64,000 nt of DNA from Anaerostipes sp. (GTDB lineage: Bacteria; Bacillota; Clostridia; Lachnospirales; Lachnospiraceae). Where the stretch lies: contig NZ_JAGZSD010000002.1 of the NCBI RefSeq assembly GCF_018381315.1, positions 124,001-188,000 on the forward strand. Reading direction: 5' to 3'. The notes below the pieces were generated by a model. That model saw nothing but the letters and a program-made list of their open reading frames with translations. It searched no databases and had not been told where the DNA came from. Shown here piece after piece: positions 28,104 to 35,159 of the stretch (its first letter is position 1; each line of letters begins with the position of its first letter). The translations under genes and the position numbers were made by a program.

Positions 28104-28495
28104 GGCAGGAAGGCTTCTTTTATAAATATGTAACAGAGCAGGATGTAGAGCTGTTTGCTGAAATATCAGGAGACAGAAATCCGCTGCATCTGGACGAGGG
28201 ATATGCAAAAGAGACCAGATTTCACGGCCGTATTGCCCATGGCATGATCGGGGCGGGCATCATCTCGGCTGCAATCGCCGGTGTTCTTCCGGGTCCCGGT
28301 ACCATTTATCTGAAGCAGGAATTGAATTTTGAACGGCCCGTAAGGATCGGTGACCGGGTGACTGCAAGGATCAAGGTTCATAAGATTGAGATGAAGAAAA
28401 ACTTTGAGCTTGTCACATTGGAGACAACCTGTGTCAATCAGGACAATGAAATTGTCATCAGCGGAAGAGCCCAGGTGATTCCGCCTGAGGAATAG
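28091..28495 (+). CDS. MaoC-like (R)-specific hydratase
   Basis: 134 residues, starting at ATG 28091 and overlapping the dehydrogenase by 13 bases, behind GGGAGGAG. A single hot-dog domain with the hydratase motif: D28 and H33 in GDRNPLHLDEGYA, followed by RIAHGM. The size is that of PhaJ-type (R)-enoyl-CoA hydratases. Such enzymes add or remove water at a CoA- or ACP-bound enoyl group. In a sugar PTS operon this is unexpected and suggests dehydration of a 3-hydroxy intermediate before C=C reduction by the flavoenzyme two genes upstream (inference). Confidence 0.85.
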   Translation: MLRIGQEGFFYKYVTEQDVELFAEISGDRNPLHLDEGYAKETRFHGRIAHGMIGAGIISAAIAGVLPGPGTIYLKQELNFERPVRIGDRVTARIKVHKIEMKKNFELVTLETTCVNQDNEIVISGRAQVIPPEE

Positions 28496-28506
28496 AAAGG
28501 AGAAAC

Positions 28507-29631
28507 ATGCAGTTATTAAAATTAGTGCCATCCATATATTATTTCGATACAATGAAGCAATTTCAGAAAGAATTTCAGATCGGGCCAAATGATCTGGTTG
28601 TTACAAACAGGTATTTGTATGAGCCGCTGCTGAAACCGCTTGGTGTGGAGACAAATTTTATTTTTCAGGAAGAGTTCGGAGACGGAGAACCATCCGATGA
28701 GATGATCGGGCGGATCAAAGACGCAGCGTCAGTCTATTGCTATGACAGGATTTTTGCACTGGGCGGCGGAACAATTCTGGACATCTGCAAGATACTGGCG
28801 CTGGATATGCCGGATGGCTGCACGCCGCTGTTTGAAGAGGAGCAGGAGGCAGTGAAGGAAAAAACGCTGATTGCAGTGCCTACTACCTGCGGCACCGGAA
28901 GTGAGGTCACAAACGTAGCCATTGCTGAAATAAAATCTAAACATACAAAGAAAGGACTGGCATCCGATGAATGTTATGCAGATTATGCTGTTCTGGTGCC
29001 TGAAACTCTGGAAGGACTGCCTTACAAGGTGTTTCTCACAAGCTCAGTGGATGCGCTGATCCATGCGGTGGAATCCTTTCTGTCTCCGAAAGCTTCTCCG
29101 GCTACAGAGCTGTTTTCCAAAGAAGCTATAAAAATGATACTGAACGGATACCATCACATGGCGGAATACGGGAGAGAGGAAAGGAAGAAAGACTTAAAAA
29201 ACTATATGCTGGCATCTAATTATGCAGGTATTGCATTTGGAAACGCAGGGTGTGCTGCTGTCCATGCGCTGTCTTATTCCATAGGAGGCGCATTTCATGT
29301 GCCGCACGGAGAAGCAAATCACCAGTTTTTTATGGAAGTGATGGAGCTCTATGAGTTAAAAAAGCCGGAAGGCAGAATTCAGGAACTTAAACAGACCATA
29401 GCTGATATTTTTGGATGGGAAAGAGATTCAGCATTTCTCAGGCTTAGGGAATTTTTATCCAAGTTTATGGAGACTAAACCATTAAAGGATTACGGAATGA
29501 CCATCACACAGATTGAGGAGTTTACAGAAAGCACATTAAAGAACCAGCGCAGGCTTCTTCAGAATAACTACGTGGAACTCAGCAAAGAGGAAATTAGGGA
29601 AATCTTTGAAAGAAGATATGGGAGACGGTAG
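28507..29631 (+). CDS. Iron-dependent alcohol dehydrogenase, 4-hydroxybutyrate dehydrogenase-like
   Basis: 374 residues, starting at ATG 28507 behind AAAGGAG. Group III Fe-ADH: ALGGGTILDICKILAL binds NAD, VPTTCGTGSEVTNVA follows, and the metal ligands lie in SSVDALIHAVES, AAVHALSYSIGG and VPHGEANH. By memory it closely follows clostridial 4-hydroxybutyrate dehydrogenase (4HbD) through most of its length, including LLKLVPSIYYFDT near the start and VPETLEGLPYKVF in the middle. It would interconvert 4-hydroxybutyrate and succinate semialdehyde or a similar short semialdehyde. It is the last gene of the cluster and is followed by a terminator. Its role with a PTS is not known to me. Confidence 0.87.
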   Translation: MQLLKLVPSIYYFDTMKQFQKEFQIGPNDLVVTNRYLYEPLLKPLGVETNFIFQEEFGDGEPSDEMIGRIKDAASVYCYDRIFALGGGTILDICKILALDMPDGCTPLFEEEQEAVKEKTLIAVPTTCGTGSEVTNVAIAEIKSKHTKKGLASDECYADYAVLVPETLEGLPYKVFLTSSVDALIHAVESFLSPKASPATELFSKEAIKMILNGYHHMAEYGREERKKDLKNYMLASNYAGIAFGNAGCAAVHALSYSIGGAFHVPHGEANHQFFMEVMELYELKKPEGRIQELKQTIADIFGWERDSAFLRLREFLSKFMETKPLKDYGMTITQIEEFTESTLKNQRRLLQNNYVELSKEEIREIFERRYGRR

Positions 29632-29659
29632 AAAAAGTGAAATAAGAAATAAAAAAATG

Positions 29660-29703
29660 ACGGTCTTTATCCGGAATTGATATCCGGGTAAAGGCCGTTT
29701 TTA
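29660..29703 (+). terminator. Intrinsic terminator of the catabolic cluster
   Basis: ACGGTCTTTA and CCGGA (29660-29675) pair with TCCGG and TAAAGGCCGT, followed by T5. It closes the 12.6 kb operon. Confidence 0.85.
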
Positions 29704-29716
29704 TGAATGATAATTC

Positions 29717-29781
29717 ATACCCACAGGGCATCCCGTATTTTATGCCCTTCGGGCTAGCGTGCTTGCGCACGATAAGGTATA
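29717..29781 (+). repeat. Dispersed intergenic repeat family 2, copy 1
   Basis: 65 bases related to 63243-63306. Ends are ATACC and GGTAT in inverted orientation. Inside are two small hairpins: GCCC-TTC-GGGC (29744-29754) and CGTGC-TTGC-GCACG (29758-29771). The first changes to ATCC-TTC-GGAT in the other copy, keeping the pairing. It lies 13 bases after an intrinsic terminator. The 207-base gap here holds nothing else recognised. Confidence 0.7.
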
Positions 29782-29838
29782 GCACACTGCTTTCTGTTTT
29801 ATGGCTGGTCATTCCGGAAGGAATAACGATGCAAAGCT

Positions 29839-30327
29839 TTAATAATCGGAGAAGTACTCTGCCAGCTGAATGATGAATTGGCTGTTTGTCGGGCGTTCCA
29901 GTGTACAGGACTGAGTAATGCTCCAGAACAGTTCTTTGTTTCCTTTGCTCCATACGCTGTCAATTGCATGGCGGATGGTACGTTCAACACTTGTGGATGT
30001 TGTATGATTCTTTTCTGCAATGTAAGGATACAGGCGTTTTGTAATTCCGTCAAAAACAGAAGGATCCTGGATACCCAGTTCAATGGCCTGTCTCAGATAG
30101 AGATAGCCTTTTAAGTTTGGTGTAATGCCTAATTGTTTCAAAAGTTTGCTGATCCTGCCTGAGAGATCTAAATGTGCAGCAGAAGATGCCGCTTGGTTTA
30201 AGAGCTGGTTAATGTGAATGACGTGTGAGGTGCTGTCAGGTACAGATGTGTGATTCTGTGAATGGATTACAGAAATTTGTAATATTGTGTCATCTGACAG
30301 TACCAATTGAAGATTTTCGTTGTGCAT
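29839..30327 (-). CDS. Stand-alone Spo0A C-terminal DNA-binding domain protein
   Basis: 162 residues, starting at ATG 30327 (minus strand) behind GAGGGGAG. Residues about 56-162 are the Spo0A effector domain: GRISKLLKQLGITPNLKGY, then AITKRLYP-like sequence, and TSVERTIRHAIDSVWSKG (112-129) for the recognition helix, ending in ERPTNSQFIIQLAEYF. The first 50 residues are not a receiver domain, which in Spo0A takes about 130 residues with the phosphorylated Asp. The protein therefore cannot be controlled by phosphorelay in the usual way. It could occupy 0A-box-like DNA, or interfere with Spo0A dimers. It is transcribed away from an XRE/S24-like regulator through a consensus promoter. Confidence 0.85.
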   Translation of the reverse strand: MHNENLQLVLSDDTILQISVIHSQNHTSVPDSTSHVIHINQLLNQAASSAAHLDLSGRISKLLKQLGITPNLKGYLYLRQAIELGIQDPSVFDGITKRLYPYIAEKNHTTSTSVERTIRHAIDSVWSKGNKELFWSITQSCTLERPTNSQFIIQLAEYFSDY

Positions 30328-30346
30328 GATATACTCCCCTCATAAA

Positions 30347-30360
30347 GATAAATTTATTCC
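30347..30360 (+). promoter_or_regulatory. Putative operator half of a divergent regulator module
   Basis: GATAAATTTATTCC, matched at 13 of 14 positions by GATGAATTTATTCC at 30422-30435, exactly 75 bases away (about seven helical turns). The two copies flank the promoter of the Spo0A-like gene; this one lies in its 5' leader. Confidence 0.5.
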
Positions 30361-30381
30361 TTAGATTATGTAATCATGTTC

Positions 30382-30411
30382 ATTATAGAAAATAAAGAGG
30401 AATATTGTCAA
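30382..30411 (-). promoter_or_regulatory. Consensus sigma-A promoter of the Spo0A-like gene
   Basis: On the minus strand TTGACA (30411-30406), 18-base spacer, TATAAT (30387-30382). Both hexamers are perfect. Confidence 0.85.
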
Positions 30412-30421
30412 CTTTTCGAGG

Positions 30422-30435
30422 GATGAATTTATTCC
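30422..30435 (+). promoter_or_regulatory. Putative operator, second copy
   Basis: GATGAATTTATTCC, 20 bases before the start of the XRE/S24-like regulator and just upstream of the -35 box of the divergent promoter. A repressor bound at both copies could loop the promoter between them (inference). Confidence 0.5.
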
Positions 30436-30455
30436 ATATTTGGAAGGTGGAGCGA

Positions 30456-31184
30456 ATGAATTATAAAAAACTAAAGGAAATTATGCAAACAAAAAATTTA
30501 ACGGTGGAAGAATTGTCAAGTATTAGCAGTATTCCCATAGGCACGCTATCAAAAATTGTATGCGGAATTACTCCTAATCCGCGATTTAATACGATAGAAG
30601 AAGTGGCAGCTTCCCTTAATTGTTCTCTGGATGAGTTTGCAGACAGGGAGCCCATGATCCCATATGCTTATGAAGAATATATACGTAAGTTTAAATGTCT
30701 GCCGGTACATCAGAAAGAATATATAAAATATGTGATAAATTTAGAGTATGACAAAATGATGTCTTTAAAATCTTCCGGGAAGAAATCAATGAAATGCTTT
30801 GAATTTACCAGCGTGGAGGACGGGCAGGCTGACTATGGAAGCCAGAAAGTGCATGATGTGTGGGTGGAACAAAATCCTATGACAAAAGAATGTACATTTT
30901 TTGTATGGGTGCGCACAAACATGCTGGAGCCGAAGTTTTACAGAAATTCTGTACTGGGATTTCAGTTTATGGACGGGCGCTATCCTAAACATGGGGAGAT
31001 ATGGATGTTCCTGCGTGCAGGATATTTATATATTGGACGGTATTTTAAGAGGCACGGCGTCCAGCTGCTCAGATCCCTGAACGGTACGATTGACGATGAG
31101 GAGATCACAAACATTATGGAATATAAAAGAGTCGGAAGATTTGTGGGAGTCATAGACATCCCGGAACTGACCTCTATCGTTTAA
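30456..31184 (+). CDS. XRE-type regulator with degenerate S24/LexA-like C-terminal domain
   Basis: 242 residues. ATG 30456 is chosen behind GGAAGGTGGAG; an in-frame start at 30405 lies on the opposite promoter. Residues about 1-65 are a Cro/CI HTH (KNLTVEELSSISSIPIGTLSKIV). The C-terminal half (about 135-215) has the strand pattern of S24 peptidase/CI-C domains, but the serine motif (SMEP in LexA/CI) reads NMLEP with Asn 155, and the lysine strand reads GYLYIGRYF without the expected Lys. It is therefore probably a dimerisation or sensing domain without self-cleavage (inference). It is a good candidate repressor of the divergent Spo0A-like gene. Confidence 0.75.
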   Translation: MNYKKLKEIMQTKNLTVEELSSISSIPIGTLSKIVCGITPNPRFNTIEEVAASLNCSLDEFADREPMIPYAYEEYIRKFKCLPVHQKEYIKYVINLEYDKMMSLKSSGKKSMKCFEFTSVEDGQADYGSQKVHDVWVEQNPMTKECTFFVWVRTNMLEPKFYRNSVLGFQFMDGRYPKHGEIWMFLRAGYLYIGRYFKRHGVQLLRSLNGTIDDEEITNIMEYKRVGRFVGVIDIPELTSIV

Positions 31185-31203
31185 ATACCAAAATTCTGTC
31201 AAT

Positions 31204-31223
31204 ACTCAAAGTATGAGTTTTTT
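31204..31223 (+). terminator. Weak intrinsic terminator
   Basis: ACTCA, five-base loop, TGAGT, then TTTTT. Only a 5-bp stem; placed 20 bases after the XRE/S24-like gene. Confidence 0.4.
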
Positions 31224-31310
31224 CGTATTTCCAGCCGGCTTTTGTAAAGTCTGACGGAAGTAGTCCTTATAAGCTCAAAACTTATATTTAGAAAGGGTGT
31301 GGCAGAGCAC

Positions 31311-32477
31311 ATGAAGCTGGAAGAAAAAGCAATCCTTCATTTTTTGGACAGATTTGACCAAACTCCATTTCTTGTTAAAATCAAGGAAGAGGAATATTCC
31401 ATCGGGGACGGAGAGCCAAGATTTTCAATTATCTTTAAAAAGGAACCGGATCTGAAAGAAATGATGACAAGTACATCCCTTGCATTGGGAGAGGCCTATA
31501 TGAGGGGCGATTTGGAGATCGACGGGGATTTGTACCAGGCATTGTATTATTTTCTCGGACAGATGGGGAACTTCTCAGTGGATACAAGGATACTGAGGAA
31601 GCTGATGTTTCCGTCACTGGGACGAAGAAAACAGAAAGAAGATGTCTCATCCCACTATGATTTGGGAAATGACTTTTACAGCCTCTGGCTGGATGAGACT
31701 TTAAATTATTCCTGCGGATATTTTGAGTCTGAGAGTGATACACTTTTTGATGCACAGAAGAACAAGACCTGCAGAATTCTTGCAAAGCTTGATTTAAAAG
31801 AAGGGATGGAGGTTCTGGATATCGGATGTGGCTGGGGGTACCTGCTGATCGAGGCCGCAAAAAAATATAAGATCCGCGGGACCGGCATTACTTTAAGCAA
31901 AGAACAGCAGCAGGGTTTTCAAAAAAGAATTGAAGAAGAGGGGCTTGGGGATCTTCTGAAGGCTGAACTGATGGACTACAGGGATCTTCCCGGTTATCAA
32001 ACCAAATTTGACCGTATTGTCAGTGTTGGTATGCTGGAGCATGTGGGACGGGATCATTACGAACTCTTTTTTCAATGTATCAAAAGAGCATTGAAACCGG
32101 GCGGCGTGTTTTTGCTTCATTTTATCAGTGCGCTGGAGGAACATCCGGGAGATCCATGGATGAAGAAATATATTTTTCCGGGCGGCGTTATTCCAAGTCT
32201 CAGAGAAATTGTCAGCCTGGGCTCCAAATACCATTTTTATTTACTGGACGCAGAAAGCCTGAGAAGACATTACAACAGAACTCTGCTGTGCTGGGATAAG
32301 AATTTTAACGAACACAGGGCAGAGATTGAAGAGAAGTTCGGTGAGACATTTGCCAGGATGTGGGATCTGTATCTCTGTGCATGTGCATCCACTTTCCAGA
32401 ATGGAATCATTGACCTGCATCAGCTGCTGTTTACAAACGGGGTCAATAACGAACTTCCTATGACAAGATGGTATTAA
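31311..32477 (+). CDS. cfa: Cyclopropane-fatty-acyl-phospholipid synthase family methyltransferase
   Basis: 388 residues from ATG 31311; a GTG at 31299 is the alternative, with AGAAAGGG only just before it, so the start is uncertain by four codons. LDIGCGWGYL near residue 171 is the SAM site, SVGMLEHVG near 239 and LLHFIS near 270 are CFA signatures, and SSHYDLGNDFYSLWLD near 114 is the substrate-binding entry of the family. It methylenates double bonds of membrane lipid acyl chains, altering membrane properties under acid or late-growth stress. The terminator follows 10 bases after the stop and is shared with the convergent LCP gene. Confidence 0.9.
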   Translation: MKLEEKAILHFLDRFDQTPFLVKIKEEEYSIGDGEPRFSIIFKKEPDLKEMMTSTSLALGEAYMRGDLEIDGDLYQALYYFLGQMGNFSVDTRILRKLMFPSLGRRKQKEDVSSHYDLGNDFYSLWLDETLNYSCGYFESESDTLFDAQKNKTCRILAKLDLKEGMEVLDIGCGWGYLLIEAAKKYKIRGTGITLSKEQQQGFQKRIEEEGLGDLLKAELMDYRDLPGYQTKFDRIVSVGMLEHVGRDHYELFFQCIKRALKPGGVFLLHFISALEEHPGDPWMKKYIFPGGVIPSLREIVSLGSKYHFYLLDAESLRRHYNRTLLCWDKNFNEHRAEIEEKFGETFARMWDLYLCACASTFQNGIIDLHQLLFTNGVNNELPMTRWY

Positions 32478-32486
32478 AGAACAGAC

Positions 32487-32517
32487 AAAACCAGGACACA
32501 GAATGTCCTGGTTTTTT
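32487..32517 (+). terminator. Bidirectional intrinsic terminator
   Basis: AAAACCAGGACA, CAGAA loop, TGTCCTGGTTTTTTT. Works for the cfa gene on the plus strand; the A-run on the 5' side also gives a T-run for the convergent LCP gene. Confidence 0.88.
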
Positions 32518-33539
32518 TAGTATCCGATTACATTAATGATCTTCTGATTAATCCGTCCCAGTTCGGCACTTACCTGATAATTTTCTGTATCAAACAGGTA
32601 TTTATGTACCTGAACGGCATTTTCCTTAAGCGTTGTGGGAAAGCCATACCAGACACCGAGATATTTGTATTCCTTCTGGTCAAACGGAAATCCCTTCTGG
32701 CCTTTAATGTCATAGCGGAAGATGGACAGAAGCATGGAAAACAGTTCTTTCTGCTCCATATTGGTCTTAATCTGCGGAAGAATCTTATCCATGGCACCCA
32801 TCAATCCGAAAGGATTTTTTTTGCCTTTGGCAAAGATTTTCTGAAGTACTTCCCGCTGACGTCCTGCACGGGCCAGGTCACCTCCTGCTGTGTACCGGAT
32901 CCTTGAGTATGCCACTGCCTGGTTTCCGTCCAATGTCTGGACGCCTCCAGATTTAATCTTCGGGGAATCACCGCCGTTGAGCCGGTTCATGTCACCGATA
33001 TAGCTGTTTAGATTTTTCAGAATGGAGGAGTCGACCTTTACCTCAATACCTCCGATGGCATCTACAATATCTGCTAAGATCTTAAAGTTTACAGTTGCAT
33101 ATTTTGTAATGTTCAGGTCCAAATTTCTGTTGAGGGTGCTGACGGCCAGTTCAGGGCCTCCTAAGGAATATGCTGCGTTAATCTTTGTGTAATGGCCGTT
33201 TACACTGACATAAGTATCCCGGTAGACGGACAGCATTTTAATCTCCTTTGTGCTGTTGTTGATGCTGACCACAATAATGGAATCCGAACGGTTCCCACGG
33301 TCTGACATACTTCCGGTCTGGGAATCTATGCCGAACAGTGCAATGTTCGTATAGTCTTTCATATTTGCGTCTTCATGGACCGTGACCAGTTTGCTCTGGT
33401 TCATAGGTGTGGATTTGATTTTTCCAAGCTTTGAGTAAGACAGTCCTAAAATGACTCCGATCAGCACGACAATCAGCAGCAGCAGTACGAAAAACAGCCG
33501 GATATGGGAATGCCGGTGTTTTGTAGATTTTACGCTCAT
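32517..33539 (-). CDS. LytR-CpsA-Psr (LCP) family wall-polymer ligase
   Basis: 340 residues, starting at ATG 33539 (minus strand) behind AGGAGG. One transmembrane helix (about 14-37) and an extracellular LCP domain. DRGNRSDSIIVVSIN and SVYRDTYVSV supply the conserved Asp/Arg residues for pyrophosphate binding, and SRIRYTAGGDLARAGRQREVL is the C-terminal LCP motif. LCP enzymes move wall teichoic acids or capsules from undecaprenyl pyrophosphate to peptidoglycan or protein. It is 9 bases downstream of the priming sugar transferase, and the two probably work on the same surface polymer. Confidence 0.92.
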   Translation of the reverse strand: MSVKSTKHRHSHIRLFFVLLLLIVVLIGVILGLSYSKLGKIKSTPMNQSKLVTVHEDANMKDYTNIALFGIDSQTGSMSDRGNRSDSIIVVSINNSTKEIKMLSVYRDTYVSVNGHYTKINAAYSLGGPELAVSTLNRNLDLNITKYATVNFKILADIVDAIGGIEVKVDSSILKNLNSYIGDMNRLNGGDSPKIKSGGVQTLDGNQAVAYSRIRYTAGGDLARAGRQREVLQKIFAKGKKNPFGLMGAMDKILPQIKTNMEQKELFSMLLSIFRYDIKGQKGFPFDQKEYKYLGVWYGFPTTLKENAVQVHKYLFDTENYQVSAELGRINQKIINVIGY

Positions 33540-33548
33540 ATAAACCTC

Positions 33549-34976
33549 CTAGTAAGCGTTCTTGTTGATAAATCCTTTGAAAACTGTCAAAAACAGAATC
33601 TTAAAATCCAGGGACAGTGTCCAGTTTTCAATATAATACAAATCATGTTCAATTCTGCCGCGGATGGATGTATCACCGCGGAAGCCGTTGACCTGGGCCC
33701 AGCCGGTAATACCTGGGCGGACCTGATGTTTGATCATATAGCGCGGAATCTCTTCTTTAAACTTTTCGACAAACAGCGGACGCTCCGGTCTCGGTCCAAC
33801 CAGACTCATATCTCCCCGCAGCACATTGTAAAACTGAGGAAGCTCGTCCAGGCTTGTGTGGCGGATAAATTTTCCGAACGGCGTAACTCTCGGGTCGTTT
33901 GGTTTCGTCCACTGAGTAGCTTCTTTTTTAGGGTCCTGGACCCCCATGGAGCGGAACTTGTACATTTTAAAAGGTTTATTTCCAAGGCCGACTCTTTCCT
34001 GGGCAAAGAAGACCGGCCCGGGAGAACTGCGCTTCACGAAAAAAGCGATAATCAGCATAGGCAGTGACAAAATAATCAGGGCACATGCAGAACCAATGAT
34101 GTCGATGGTCCGCTTGACAACTCGGTTTACGATGTTTGTCAGAGGAACATTTCGGATATTGATGACCGGAAGTCCGTCTAAATCCTCGGTGTATGGATTG
34201 GTGGAAATAAAGTTATAATAGTCCGGAACAAATTTGGTATGAACACCTGACTTTTCACAGATGGCAACCAGTTTTTCGAGTTTTTCGTATTCATCCAGAT
34301 TCAGCGTGATGGCGACTTCGTCCAGTGGGGTCTGGCTTAAATAATCTTCCAGTTCATTTAAAAGGCCGATCTTTTTAATTCCCCGGTATTCAAAGTTATC
34401 ACTGATGGTATCATCAAATATACCGTGGATATAAAGTCCCCAGTGGGGATTGGCTTTGATGCGGTCAATATAGGCGGCAGCAGATGTGCTGAAGCCGACC
34501 AGTACCACATGCTTTAAGTTCCGGCCGCGCTCTCTGGTGCTGTTTAATACCTTTTTTATAGTATAACGTGATACAATTCCAATTACAAAGTTCAATGAGA
34601 AAAATAATAACAGAAGACTCCGGGGAAAGTTTTGGAGTCTAATCAGAACAATTGCAACGGAACCGATACCCAGACCAATCAGATTTGCCTTAAAAAGATT
34701 TATAATTTCACGGCTTCCACGCTGATAACGCTTTGGAGTATAAAGGCCGAAGAAAGCATATAATGAAATAAGAATAATAATTGTGATAAAAATCGTTTTT
34801 TGGTAGTAAGCAAATTCCCGTTCATATTTTCCCACAAAAAAAAGCATTCTTGATATCCATTCATTTTTACCCCATTTAAAACGGATTTTATATGATAAAA
34901 CAGCCGACAGATAAATACAGACTGCATCAATGAAAATATGAAGCCGATTTAAATAGGCTTGATTTTGCTTAATCAT
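33549..34976 (-). CDS. Polyprenyl-phosphate sugar-1-phosphate transferase (exopolysaccharide priming)
   Basis: 475 residues, starting at ATG 34976 (minus strand) behind GAGGAGAAAA. Four or five N-terminal helices, a CoA-binding-like/Rossmann middle part (VLVGFSTSAAAYIDRI, near 158), then a catalytic bacterial sugar transferase domain from about residue 273. KRTIDIIGSACALIIL is the entry helix; KMYKFRSM, DELPQFYNVLRGDMSLVGPRPE and GITGWAQVNGFRG are catalytic signatures. It starts a lipid-linked polysaccharide by loading a hexose or HexNAc phosphate on undecaprenyl phosphate. It could prime the polymer made by the 0-16.7 kb locus, where no TagO was seen. Confidence 0.92.
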   Translation of the reverse strand: MIKQNQAYLNRLHIFIDAVCIYLSAVLSYKIRFKWGKNEWISRMLFFVGKYEREFAYYQKTIFITIIILISLYAFFGLYTPKRYQRGSREIINLFKANLIGLGIGSVAIVLIRLQNFPRSLLLLFFSLNFVIGIVSRYTIKKVLNSTRERGRNLKHVVLVGFSTSAAAYIDRIKANPHWGLYIHGIFDDTISDNFEYRGIKKIGLLNELEDYLSQTPLDEVAITLNLDEYEKLEKLVAICEKSGVHTKFVPDYYNFISTNPYTEDLDGLPVINIRNVPLTNIVNRVVKRTIDIIGSACALIILSLPMLIIAFFVKRSSPGPVFFAQERVGLGNKPFKMYKFRSMGVQDPKKEATQWTKPNDPRVTPFGKFIRHTSLDELPQFYNVLRGDMSLVGPRPERPLFVEKFKEEIPRYMIKHQVRPGITGWAQVNGFRGDTSIRGRIEHDLYYIENWTLSLDFKILFLTVFKGFINKNAY

Positions 34977-35022
34977 TTGTTTTCTCCTCTATAACAATAT
35001 ATTGCGCCACACTTATGAACTT

Positions 35023-35051
35023 ATTATAAGTGAAAAAACAGAAAGGCACAA
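35023..35051 (-). promoter_or_regulatory. Promoter of the sugar transferase/LCP operon
   Basis: Minus strand TTGTGC (35051-35046), 17-base spacer, TATAAT (35028-35023). It is 47 bases before the start codon. Confidence 0.7.
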
Positions 35052-35159
35052 TGGAATTATTTCTTATGTTTTTCTTAGTTTTATAACATTTAGAACACAT
35101 TTTTTACACATTTATTTTGTACTATTTAAGCAAGATAAATACGAAAGGAGATATAGGTT

